Assembly: GCA_009823505.1 (NCBI GenBank)
Contig: VZQC01005689.1
Location: 64,593-128,592 of the forward strand
Length of the DNA stretch: 64,000 nt
Direction: 5' to 3'
From: Rhizomys pruinosus
Lineage: Eukaryota; Chordata; Mammalia; Rodentia; Spalacidae
Shown one piece after another: positions 1 to 9,376 of the stretch; within the stretch, counting starts at the first letter, position 1; each line of letters begins with the position of its first letter. A program made the translations under genes and the position numbers. The notes below the pieces were generated by a model. It was given only the letters and a program-made list of their open reading frames with translations, made no database searches and was not told the origin of the DNA.

Positions 1-1245
1 CTAGACCCCGAAACAGAGAATTCAACTAAGCTGTGTCTGAGTTCTTGAGCTACTGAAATTCTGAGGTAATAAATGCACACAGTTCAAAGTGAAAAAGCTG
101 GCAATATTGTGCTACAGAGTAAAAGATAACTAAGGCAATACTAATGTGAGACAAAAGTTTTCTTTACTGCTAAAGGGCCTCTCCCTCATCTATTCCATTA
201 CATGTATCCCAAATCACTCTGGTTAATATAGAGCAAGCTTTCTTTCCTGTGTAAATAATTTCTTTTTAGACTGGCAATATTCTATTAAGCATAATAATGA
301 GCCACTTCTTATTACAAGATTTATTATCTTATATTTCTGCTATTATAAAATTCCAAAAGGGGCTCTACAGTGTTAACTTTATATTCAAAAGAACAAGAGA
401 GACTTTCAGAATTCCCATGTGCTCTTCATTAGCATTGACATTTGAGGGTGATTCATTTTGGTTAAATGCATCCTAATTATCTTGAAGTAGCAGAAAAGAA
501 TTATTGTACTTATTAATAACATTTTACAGTGTACAAATGCAAACAGACATTTTCTATGCTTCATTTTCTTATTAAAGAGAAACCATGGACTTGGGCCTAA
601 ATTTTCCATTTTCTACCATAAATCCATCATTGGATTTTAGTCAAGCCAAATCAGCAGTCAAATTGAATTAATTTTGCTAATGCACTAGTTATTATAGATA
701 GTGTTTGTTTTGAGGAATAGATTTAGCAGCAAGTGGTTTCACTGAAGAACATTCTACAAAATCATTATCATCTAATAAATAAATCCTCATGCTTATTTAT
801 GTAATGATGTAGTCAAACATCACAAAGCTACTTAGTGAGTTCTCTTACACTTTGGCCCCATAATTTGTAATGATTAGGTTGGAAACTTTCTTTAGGGTGC
901 ATATTTTAAAACATGTTTGTATTTTCTGCCATGGGCAGGTACATCTCTCATTGGCTTATCACTGGGTCCTCTTTCTTCAATTTCAGTTTCAGCTTCTCTG
1001 GAGGAGAATGACTTAATTTTTTGAAGTTTCCCCGAAGGGTCACCATAGTGAAGGGTCACCATAATGAATTACTTATGGGCTAGGAAACCTATATCTTAAG
1101 TTACATAACATGTAACTATAATGTAATCCACCCAACTGTATTTGTGTGATTCTAATTTGGAACTTATCTGGATCATATAGATAAAAATTCTGAACAAAAG
1201 AAGTTCATCTCTACTTTACTATGTAAGTATATATTTTGTAAGGTT
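1..1245. other. Non-coding flank, nothing recognised
   Basis: AT-rich sequence without a credible ORF or an interspersed repeat that I recognise. The only local structure is a 14-nt direct duplication (gaagggtcaccata) at 1034-1047 and 1050-1063, i.e. a 16-nt period. Confidence 0.6.
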
Positions 1246-1262
1246 AAAATAAGTCAACCTTG

Positions 1263-1463
1263 TGGCTCAGTGGTTAAGAGCACCAACTGCTCTACCAGAG
1301 GACCCAGGTTCAATTCCCACCACCCACATGGCAGCTAAGAACTGTCTGTAAGCAGGGCATGGTGGCACATGCTTTTAATCTTAGCACTCCAGAGGCAGAG
1401 GCAGGCAGATCTCTGTGAGTTCCAGGCCAGCTGGGGCTATAGGGAGACCCTGTCTCAAAAAAA
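1263..1463 (+). repeat. B2-B1 chimeric (dimeric) SINE
   Basis: The first 89 nt (1263-1351) are a B2-type tRNA-derived head: A-box-like ggctcagtggttaagagc, then B-box-like ggttcaattcc, then the cacccacatggcagctaag region. From 1352 the sequence is B1 (gcagggcatggtggcacatg through gagaccctgtctc) and ends in an A-run. One target-site duplication (aaaataagtcaaccttg, 1246-1262 and 1464-1480) flanks the whole unit, so the two halves inserted together. The B1 half lacks a middle segment between two gagttc motifs. The same junction recurs at 34547/34548 and 35898/35899. Confidence 0.85.
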
Positions 1464-1534
1464 AAAATAAGTCAACCTTGCAAGACTGCTGTGAGTTCAG
1501 TTTTTTCTCCCCTTTCTCAAAATTCATAAGGTAG

Positions 1535-1860
1535 CCCTAACCCCAGTGTGATGGTGTTTGCACATGGGGACATTGGAAATGGTTCAGACAAGATAATTAA
1601 GACCATGTAGCTGAAATGTACATGATGAGACAGAAACTTATAACCCTATAAGAAGACGACAAACCAGAATACTTGCTTTCTCATTGCTGACCCCATGTGA
1701 GGATACACCAAAAAGTTGACCCCTGATTGCCATGATGAAAAGCTTCACCAGGTCTCAAATCACCAGCATCAAGATCTTGGACTTACTAGTCTCCAGTACT
1801 ATGAGAAAGAAATTGGAGGTTTAGGTTAACAAGTCAGTGGTGTCTTGTTATAGTACTTTA
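1535..1860 (+). mobile_element. MaLR-type solitary LTR fragment (MST/MLT1-like)
   Basis: The order of motifs matches the mammalian MaLR LTR 3' half: ccccagtgtgatggtgtttg, then an aagataattaag segment, ataagaagacgac, catgtgaggataca, tcttggacttactagtctcc and tatgagaaagaaattgg, ending near gtcttgttatagtac. It is clearly diverged. The subfamily cannot be fixed by eye. Confidence 0.65.
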
Positions 1861-2046
1861 AGTTAAGAAAGACGAAGCTCGAGAGAATTTTCCTTCTTCA
1901 TTGATCATAGTTTTAAAATTGAATTTATTTATTTTTATTATGTTCTTTTTATCTTTATTTTTATTTGGATTTTTGTGTGTTTCATACATAACATCTGTCT
2001 TTTTNCTTGGGGGGTTAAAAAAAAAAAAAAAACCAAAATTGTTTTG

Positions 2047-2160
2047 ATTCTCATGCCTGCATGGTGTTACAGCCTTTAATCCCAGCACATAGAGGCCGAG
2101 CAGTAAACCTGAGAATCCGGGCCAAGCCTTGCTCATTGAGTTCCAGGCTATTGGGCATTG
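2047..2160 (+). repeat. B1 SINE, degraded (left arm)
   Basis: Counterpart of the B1 at 15428-15568. Recognisable pieces are gcctttaatcccagcacata and ttgagttccaggcta. It looks more damaged than its right-arm partner. Confidence 0.6.
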
Positions 2161-2288
2161 AACATTTATCAATAAAAATATAGAAAACTCAACTCCAAAT
2201 TTTGGTCTATTGCAGTCGATATATTAGAGCAGAAATTGGCAAGTGATAGACCCTGAGACAGGACTATATGTAACAATAGCGCTAGGTG

Positions 2289-2530
2289 GGCTGGAGAGAT
2301 GGCCTAAATTGGTTAATATCACAACTGCTTCGTGGCAGAGGACGCCGGGTTTTGATCCCCAGCACCCACACAACTGGCTGAAACTGTCTTTACCCCATTC
2401 AGTGGAACACAACTCCCTCGTCTGGAACCTCCACCATTTGCGACGACACGGCCGCAAACCTACGTGCAGACAGTCCATTCAACACATAAAAAGTAAAAAA
2501 AAGAAAAATGCAAAAATTAAAAATAAATGT
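2289..2530 (+). repeat. B2 SINE (left arm), error-like sequence
   Basis: Starts gggctggagagatggcct and ends in an A-rich tail. Compared with its mirror copy at 15083-15323 it has many scattered indels and substitutions, including in the promoter boxes (cctaaattggttaatatcac where the partner has cctagtggttaagagcacc). Confidence 0.8.
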
Positions 2531-2749
2531 GGCTAAGAACACAGATTTAGTTGATCATCTTGTTGTGTTTGGGGGAGACAAAACCTAGACCATTCATTAT
2601 TCTCACTTACACAATACTGTGAGGTACTTGTTTCCTCTTGTGATCACAAGGTTGGCTGGGAGTTGCCTAGCGTAGTAAGGAAGGATACGAACACATATTA
2701 CTTAGATAATTCCCCTAGCAAAGACCAAAATATGAAATTTAAAGTGTGC

Positions 2750-3140
2750 ATAGTGGTTAAATAGAATGTCCCTCCACCCCCTAGGCTCTGGTATTTGAAC
2801 ACTCTGTTCCCAATTGCACGTGCTGTTCATACTGTTTAGGGCAAGTCATGAACCCTCAAGAGTTGTGGTGGTGTTGCAGGAAGCACTTCGGTGGTGACAG
2901 ACTTTGAGGGTTTCTATGCTGTACCTCACTTCCAGTTCACTCACCTCGTTGCTTTGCATAGTGAGGATGTGATCTCTCAGCTTCCTAAAAGAGGATCTGC
3001 CACCCTGGTGCCATGCTGTGCCCACCATTCTGGACTCAGACTCGGAACTGTAAGCCAGAATAGACTCTTTCCTCCATAAGTCTCTTTTGCTGATGATTTT
3101 TTTGGTCAGAACTGAAAAGTTACTAACACAAATGTTTCTG
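2750..3140 (-). repeat. Rodent mid-repetitive element, left-arm copy
   Basis: Mirror copy of 14497-14878. In minus orientation it reads cagcaaaagagacttatgg, then a cttacagtt segment, then ctgagagatcacatc and an end near gagcctagggg. I recognise the layout as a common rodent mid-repetitive family, also represented at 54150-54528, but cannot name it with certainty. Confidence 0.6.
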
Positions 3141-3266
3141 CATTTTGCCAAGTATCCTACTGCTGTGGGACCATAGGGAAACCAGAAATATCAGAAGCTA
3201 AACCTTGGCATGTCTGGACTGTGTGTATGAGTAGACTTCAGTCTTGGAAAAAGATTTCTTAGGTTC

Positions 3267-3482
3267 GAGCGAGAGATGGCTCAGCGGTTAAGAGGCACTG
3301 TACACTCTTGCATGAGAGACCCGGTTTGTATCCCATAGACCCACATGGCGCTAAGATACATCTTTAACTCCAGTTCCACGGGGAATCTCGCACCTCTTCT
3401 GACCTCACGCAGTCATGCCACAGCATGGGGTGCAACCAACCTACATGCAGACATACATTCATACACATAAAATAATAAATAA
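3267..3482 (+). repeat. B2 SINE (left arm), error-like sequence
   Basis: The B2 core is visible (gagagatggctcagcggtta through cacataaaataataaa). It is interrupted by many one- or two-base changes (gttaagaggcactgtacac, gagagacccggtttgtatcc) that the right-arm counterpart at 13877-14098 does not have. Confidence 0.8.
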
Positions 3483-3519
3483 AAAAGAAGAAACGATCCC
3501 GTTTACTTTACCACTTCTA

Positions 3520-3695
3520 CATTTTTTTGTCGTTTTCTGAGACAGGGCTCCGTGTCACCCCAGCTGTCCTGAACTCGCCTCTGTAGACCGGCTGGCCGTG
3601 AACTCAAAAAAAAAAAAAATCTGCCTGCCTCTCCTCCCAAGTGCTAGGATTAAAGGCATGTGGCCACACATAGGCACCGGCTGCTGCTACATTAT
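3520..3695 (-). repeat. B1 SINE (left arm)
   Basis: Reverse-complement B1 (gagacagggctccgtgtcac through ttaaaggcatgtggccac), with an intruding A-run at 3607-3619. The partner at 13702-13850 has no such run. Confidence 0.75.
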
Positions 3696-4466
3696 TAAGT
3701 GTGAGGGCTGTAAGTTTTATACAAATGTATTTTGGGAAAGGTATTTGGAGTCTCAGTGAAATACAAGTGGTAGGAATGGTCAAAGAGAAGAGAACCTATA
3801 GATGAAGTAGGCAGAGGAAGGATGCATATAGAAAATCCTTCCAAAGCGAGCAAAATATCATAAATACAACATGAACTGAATTTAAAGGGAAAAAAAGGTA
3901 GGCTGGATTATTCTTTTAAGTCCCTCTCAGTTTTTTTCTTTTTTTTCATTTTACACGAGAGTTATTTATATATATTTGCAAATTTCTTCACCATTTTTCA
4001 GATAGTCTCCAATGCTGAAGACATGGTTGGAAAATAGAAATAATCTTCCAATAAGAAAATTAAGTAACCATACAAAGCAATATACAGCAACCTAGGTTTC
4101 TGAATCCATGCTTGTGAAGAAAGCTGCTGTGACCTCAACCTATGTCAAGAGAGTTTGCAGTGGAAAGCACACTTGGCAAATCAGATGCTTCTGAATGTAA
4201 AGATGGTGCTTGTCCAGTGGCAGAGCTCCTTGCTGCTCCTGACTCTTCCCATTTGTACCCAGTGGTGCCTAGGAGAGGCTAAGATCAGACTTCCAACAGG
4301 CAGAAAGCATAAGATGCGTGAGGAATGAGAATATTAACACTGGGAACAGGAGTCACGGAACCTGGAATCCTGGACTCCAAGTTATTTTCTAAACAACTAA
4401 AAGTTAGCGAAAACTTTGCTCCCTAGAGGGAACTCATTGAAGCAAAAACCCCTCAAAGGAATCATA

Positions 4467-4575
4467 TGAGGGAAGAGGGAGAGGAGAGGGAAAGGGAAAG
4501 GGAGGAAGAGGGGGAAAAAGAGGGGGAAGAGAGGGGGAGAGAAGAGGGATAGAGAGGAAGAGATAGGAGAGAACG
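4467..4575 (+). repeat. Purine-rich (GGGA/GAGG) tract, left arm
   Basis: About 110 nt of almost pure A/G built from gggaaa and gaggga blocks. Its mirror tract is the polypyrimidine run at 12795-12918. The two differ in unit order and length, as expected for a rapidly changing simple repeat. Confidence 0.9.
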
Positions 4576-5139
4576 AGAATAGACACAATTTTTGTTTGAA
4601 AGAAAAGAATATTGTGAGTATAAGACAAATATCTCAAATCAATTAATAGAAAAATGCCCCATGAAGTGTTTAGAAGGAAGAAAAACTCTACTTGCTGATG
4701 TTGAGCAAAACATTTTCATAAATGTAAACTTCACAAATATCTTCAGATCAAATACATGACTGACTAAAGATGAATGACCTGAAATTCAACTATAAACACT
4801 AAAGTTATGTCTACACACAAAAGTCAGCTTGACTCAATGCATTAGAGGGAGCAAAGATTAAGTCAATAAAGCAACCAGTTCTCAAAGTGCCAAGTACCTG
4901 GTTTGCCTGTGCATTTTAGTTTTCACATGTTTTGGCATTTTGTAGACATAGCCAGAAAATATTACAACAGAAATAACTCACTAAGGAATGGTTTGGTATT
5001 TTAGTGACTGGGGCAGGGAAAGGGATCAGTCTTTTCTTCAAATGGTTGGGTGTCCTGGTTCTTAAAATCTTTGAGAAGTTACCACAGACCTCTATTAGCT
5101 GAAGCTTAGTTGGTTCCTGTTGTAAAATGCTGCCAGATG

Positions 5140-5375
5140 GGGATGGAGAAATGGCTCAGTGGTTTAAGAGCGCGCGACTGCTCTTGTAAGGGACAGGGTT
5201 TCGATTCCCAGCCCCCTCATGGCGGCTAAGAACCATCTTTAACCCAGTTCCAGGGGAATCCAACACCCTCTTCTGACCTCCGTGGCATTGCACGACATGG
5301 GTGCACCAACCTACATGCAAAGTACACTCATACACATAAAAATAATAAAAAAATAAGAATAAATAAAATAAAATG
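5140..5375 (+). repeat. B2 SINE (left arm)
   Basis: Starts ggggatggagaaatggctca and ends in an A-rich tail after cacataaaaataataaa. It mirrors 12007-12243. Small indels not present in the partner (ggtttaagagcgcgcgactg) again make the left copy look noisy. Confidence 0.85.
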
Positions 5376-5852
5376 CTTGCCAGAGACTGGTCTTTGCTAA
5401 ATGGCTTCAAAGGCTTGGCAGCAGGACTAATTGGAATTTCCTGCTCCATGTGTGCATAATTGTTTTCTTTTAACAAAAATTTTATTGCAGACGTGGGCAT
5501 TATTTTGTCTCTTTAAAAATTCTTCCTTATAAATGTTTCAGTATAATCAAACTTTGGTTAACTTATTAATATTTACCCAGGGAAGTGAGTGTTATTCTAC
5601 TTTGATTATGAAGAAGCCAAAGTTCAGAAAGGAGAATTATGTGGCCTGAGATCTAGTAGCAGGGAGGATACAGACAGACCTTCATGAAGACTAGGATTTT
5701 TGCTGCTTTTTTTTTTTCTTTTTTTTTTTAAGAGTTTGCTACTCTGACACTCTCATTGGACTGAGTCCCTTACTAATGTGTACTGAATGACAGATAGATT
5801 GATCACACATGACAAGAATAGAAGCAAATGTGTAATTAATATGCTTCTTTCC

Positions 5853-6062
5853 AGACTGGAGAGATAACTCAGCAGTTAAGAGCACTGACTGCGCTTGCAG
5901 AGGACCTGGGTTTGGTTCCCAGCACCCACATGCAGCCTAACAACTGTCTGTAACTAAAGCCAGGGGATCTTTAGCAGGCATTGCCAGCGGGTGCACTTAC
6001 ATATATGTAGGTAATACAGTCGTACACAAAAAAAAAAATAAAAAAAAAAAAAAAAAAAAAAA
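5853..6062 (+). repeat. B3-like SINE (left arm)
   Basis: Starts cagactggagagataactca, with the tRNA-like boxes intact, and ends in a long A-run (about 6028-6062). The partner at 11325-11526 shows how the tail should look. The left copy has lost tail sequence and gained homopolymer A. Confidence 0.8.
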
Positions 6063-6470
6063 ATTTTTTTAAGTAAAATGAACCACAACAAAATAGAATA
6101 ATATTAGTTTGCATACACAAATTCTTATCTACTATATGTATGTAAGCATATGAATTGTTACCAGCTCTATGAAGAACAATTTGACACTGTTTGGTAAAGT
6201 AAAGCAATGCTAGGCAAGTGAATCATTAACTCCACCTCGTAATATATAGTTGGTTCTCTCTATCTAGTGATTTTCCACCTGCAAATTCAACAAACTCTGA
6301 GAAAAATACTTGGCAAATAATCATGTCTTTATTTAACATGTACAGATATTTTTCTTCTCATTTCCTTTTTTGTTTGGAACAGGAATATATTCACTGAGAT
6401 GCTATACAAAGATTACAATTTCCTTTTGCTGAAAAAAGTATTAAACTAACCTTTATATAAGGAACTCATT

Positions 6471-6476
6471 TTTATT
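6471..6476 (-). promoter_or_regulatory. Candidate polyadenylation signal, left gene
   Basis: TTTATT on plus, AATAAA on minus, about 290 nt past the stop codon. The same hexamer occurs in the right arm. A second AATAAA lies at 6328-6333 (minus). Confidence 0.45.
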
Positions 6477-6763
6477 GTAAATCTTTCTCACTTTTATCAT
6501 TCACAACATGGGTTCACAAGAAATATAGAAAACAGGACAATTAGAACTTTAAAAGGCATACTTTAAATTACTAAAAACTACATGAGGAATGGAAATTATA
6601 ACTGTAGAATAATATCAGAACCAAATTATCATATAAAATATTTTTTTTCAATGCAAATCTTTCTAAATCACTACAGTGGCTCTAAATGAGGGATATCGTG
6701 AGAGGTGGGCCTTAGCTGGCTCCCAGCCTAGTCTGGGTTCCAGCCACACAGGCCATACTCCTC

Positions 6764-7987
6764 TCAGAATTTGCCAATAGGCACATCAAAGAGGTCACAA
6801 ATACCTTCACTCTCATCCAGTACGGAGATGTCATTGTAGCCTTCAGCAGGTATTCTGAGCATCGGAATAAACACTTCTGGGGACAAGTCCTCCAGTACTT
6901 CTGAACTCATGAGCTCTTCTTTGGTGGGGTCAAAGATTTCTGATGGCTCATTGGGCAGATCCAGAACACCTGTAGGCTCAGTCTCCATGGGCTCAAAGGA
7001 GGTAGAAGGCTTGGGTCCAGGTGAACTGCTGCTGCTGTTGCTTTGCTGGTGCTGCTCCTGATGTTGCCGCTCTCCAGTAAGGCAGAAGATCGCAGCGGTT
7101 GGGTGCCCAGTGCTGCCAGGTCCAGCGGGACAGAGCTGAGCGCACAAATGTCTGTTTTTTGTTTCAAGGCCACCACTCAATGTGATCTCAGCTGCTGGGC
7201 TGGCCACCTCCGAGATTTCAGTGCCTCCAAGGAGAGGGGCAGTAGTAGTTGTCTGGGGACTGCCTGGACGTGAGGCTTCCTGGGGCTCGGCTAACTCAGG
7301 CTTGGGCAGAAGTGGAGGAGTAGAAACAGTAGGTGGACTCTGAAACAGATCGTCAGGGAGAGGTACCGGCACAGCGACAGGTGGCAAACTGCATGTCTTC
7401 TTGTTCACCAGCATCACGTCAATAGGGCCACTCTTGCTCTTCAGGTGAATCTGGAAGTTCTGTTCAAGGACAGCCTCTGGGATGGGCATCTCTAGGTTGG
7501 TGTCCGCTGGGGCCCGGATGGCAAGGAGGGTGTCTCCAGCATAGCATCTGCAGATGTCCTCAAGAGTCACGTAGGCCAAGCAGCTGCTCTTGACATCCTC
7601 CGTGACATTCCGGATGCTCTCCTGCACCCACATACTATGTCGGTCAAGTTCTTGCTCCCTCTGCTTCAGCTCTTCAATCTCTGCCTTGACCTTAGCTAGC
7701 TTGTCGACATCTTCCTCAGTACTGGAAGCTGGCCCCACACTCTTCCACTGTACAAGGTTTTTGGTTTTTTTCTCTAGCACACCAATACCTTCCAATCCGT
7801 TAACGATGTCATAAATCCGCCGTTTCTGGCGCAGACCTAGCTTTTCAGCTGCTATATTGAGGTCAAGCATGCCATCTTCGCTCTCCTGTATAAGGGAAAC
7901 GAACTTGGTGGTGAGAAAGCGCAGGCTGTTCTCTTTACTGGCTCGGGGGTTGCTCGGTCTATCCTCCTCCCGCTTATCCTCCTCCAT
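6764..7987 (-). CDS. E2F4-like retrogene, left copy (407 aa)
   Basis: Intronless frame related to the repressor E2F, E2F4, which binds promoter DNA with a DP partner and recruits p107/p130. Residues about 20-83 form the winged-helix DNA-binding domain with the RRIYD core (56-60). Residues 95-125 are a heptad-rich dimerisation segment (EIEELKQREQEL). Residues about 128-197 are the marked box. Residues 390-402 are the pocket-protein motif LDESEGICDLFDV, very close to that of E2F4. The parental E2F4 gene has introns; this copy has none, so it is a retrocopy. The start chosen is the ATG at 7987 in good context (aagATGg); the frame also stays open nine codons upstream to a GTG, which is not expected to be used. 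A roughly 40-residue segment (about 274-314) is read in a shifted frame relative to E2F4. The protein is identical to the right copy. Confidence 0.85.
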   Translation of the reverse strand: MEEDKREEDRPSNPRASKENSLRFLTTKFVSLIQESEDGMLDLNIAAEKLGLRQKRRIYDIVNGLEGIGVLEKKTKNLVQWKSVGPASSTEEDVDKLAKVKAEIEELKQREQELDRHSMWVQESIRNVTEDVKSSCLAYVTLEDICRCYAGDTLLAIRAPADTNLEMPIPEAVLEQNFQIHLKSKSGPIDVMLVNKKTCSLPPVAVPVPLPDDLFQSPPTVSTPPLLPKPELAEPQEASRPGSPQTTTTAPLLGGTEISEVASPAAEITLSGGLETKNRHLCAQLCPAGPGSTGHPTAAIFCLTGERQHQEQHQQSNSSSSSPGPKPSTSFEPMETEPTGVLDLPNEPSEIFDPTKEELMSSEVLEDLSPEVFIPMLRIPAEGYNDISVLDESEGICDLFDVPIGKF

Positions 7988-8011
7988 CTTAAATGTCACA
8001 CGACGCGTTGC

Positions 8012-8021
8012 CACTTCCGGT
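8012..8021 (-). promoter_or_regulatory. ETS-type site upstream of left E2F4-like gene
   Basis: Minus strand reads ACCGGAAGTG, a textbook ETS/GABP-type motif, about 25 nt upstream of the ATG. The same decamer is at 9343-9352 in the mirror arm. It could be promoter or former 5'UTR; only the motif is seen. Confidence 0.4.
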
Positions 8022-8096
8022 CAGCCAGGCCAAGCCACCCCCTCTTTCCGCCCCCCCTCCTAAGTAATACAGTATAGCAGTTATTTTACAAATATG

Positions 8097-8170
8097 TTAT
8101 ATATATATATATAAAGTATATATGTTATATAGTATGATATATATAGATAGAGAGAGAGAGGAGAGGAGAG
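8097..8170 (+). repeat. TA-rich then GA-rich microsatellite
   Basis: Runs of alternating TA interrupted by short blocks, then gatagagagagagag and gaggagagga. It lies a few bases inside the spacer next to the left arm end. Confidence 0.9.
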
Positions 8171-8479
8171 ATGAACTGAGAAGGTATTTCATACTAAAAA
8201 AAATTCTGATGCTCACATTCTGACGTCCTTGGGCACAAGCAAACAAACCCCCCATACACAAAAAAATAATAATCTACCTGGATCCCTTTCCTAAAGAAGG
8301 GGCAATTTTTTCTCACCCAAGGGCAGCTAGAACTCTAGAGAGGGGCTGGCACTGATGAGTTGGGGCGAGTGGGTTGGCGGAATGGAACCTAACACAAATA
8401 ACATAATGTGTGAATGGCGGGGAGGAGGGAGGCTGCCAATGGAGAAGTCGGTATAAAGGCGATTAAGACTGAAAAATTA

Positions 8480-8628
8480 GCCGGGCATGGTAGTGCACGC
8501 CTTTAATCCTAGCACTTGGGAGGCATCGGCAGGTAGATCTCTGTGAGTTCAAGGCCCGCCTGTCTACAAAGTGAGCTCCCAGGCCAGCTGGGAGACCCTG
8601 TCTCAAAAAGACTAAAAAAAAAAAAAAA
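8480..8628 (+). repeat. B1 SINE in the spacer
   Basis: gccgggcatggtagtgcacg through gagaccctgtctcaaaaag with a long A-tail. The target-site duplication aagactgaaaa(a)tta is at 8465-8479 and 8629-8642. It has a slightly rearranged middle (cccgcctgtctacaaagtga). Confidence 0.92.
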
Positions 8629-9342
8629 AAGACTGAAAATTATTATAAACACATAAAAAATTCAATGAAAAAAAGAAAAAAACAGATTGTTTGGAAAGGA
8701 TGATGTGACATAGACCTCCTAGGTTTGAAGTAGCTTTTATCACTTTTCATGTGTTCCCTGTAGGATGCTAACTTGTCTGTGCCATACATTTATCTGTGTT
8801 ATTTTACTTGGACCTCTTAACAGTCTTGTAATATATTGTTGCTCAAAGCACTTGTTTTGTGCCTGCCGAATTTGGGAGCTTGTCAGACATGCAGGAACCC
8901 AGACCCCTCTAGACTTACCGAATATTCATCCTTACCTTTATTCTCAAGTGAGGCTTAGGTGCATTTAAGTTTAAGAAGTGTGGCAAATAGTGGGCGTATA
9001 TGGGGACAGTGCAGTGGAGAGTGGTAAGCTATCTCACAGTCATGCTCTCCATTTAAAAGCTTTGGGGCTAACTCACAGTAGGTTCTTAGGCAGTCATGTC
9101 ATGTTTACAGTTGTCTCTCAGGATCTGAAGGACATTGGTTCAGGACTCCCATGGTACAAAAATTTGAAGATGCCCAGCCTTTTATATAAAAAGACAGAAT
9201 GTTTACATTAACCTATGCACATTTCCTCTTTCATTCTAAACCATTGCTTTTAATAGCTAAGAATGTAAATGCTCTGTCAGTAGCTGCTATACTGTATTAC
9301 TTAGGAGGGGGGGGCGGAAGAGGGGGTGGCTTGGCCTGGCTG

Positions 9343-9352
9343 ACCGGAAGTG
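9343..9352 (+). promoter_or_regulatory. ETS-type site upstream of right E2F4-like gene
   Basis: ACCGGAAGTG, 24 nt upstream of the ATG at 9377. It is identical to the mirror site at 8012-8021, although bases between the motif and the ATG differ between the arms. Confidence 0.4.
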
Positions 9353-9376
9353 GCAAGCGTCGTGGTGACAGTTAAG

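Larger units (their letters stand above)
2042..8080 (+). repeat. Left arm of large inverted repeat (palindrome)
   Basis: It is the reverse complement of 9284-15579. Near the centre, positions pair so that left plus right equals 17364 (8080/9284, 7987/9377, 6764/10600), with almost no net indel. The inner boundary is sharp: cagtatagcag is shared, then the sequences diverge. The outer boundary is at ttttgattctcatgcc (2042 onward), just after an A-run and an N at 2005. The arm is 6.04 kb and includes SINEs, 3' flank and the gene, so it arose by segmental duplication, not by two retropositions. Its outer two thirds carry many small indels and substitutions relative to the right arm. Confidence 0.93.
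8081..9283. other. Palindrome spacer (1.2 kb)
   Basis: Unique sequence between the arms, holding a TA/GA microsatellite and one B1. The start codons of the two outward-facing genes are about 1.39 kb apart, so any promoter would lie here or in the first 100 nt of each arm. I see no CpG island and no coding sequence here. Confidence 0.85.

Noticed and set aside
1258..1330. tRNA gene
   Set aside because: Has tRNA-like A and B boxes, but this is the B2 SINE head, not a foldable tRNA; the same holds for all other B2/B3/B4 heads.
6907..7176. 89-codon overlapping frame in the E2F4-like gene (also 10188-10457)
   Set aside because: It is the remnant of the ancestral E2F4 frame plus chance extension, useful as evidence of the frameshift but not a separate gene.
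7988..8014. Upstream in-frame GTG starts for the E2F4-like genes (also 9350-9376)
   Set aside because: A mammalian gene should start at ATG; the nine extra codons differ between arms, and the ATG has a good context.
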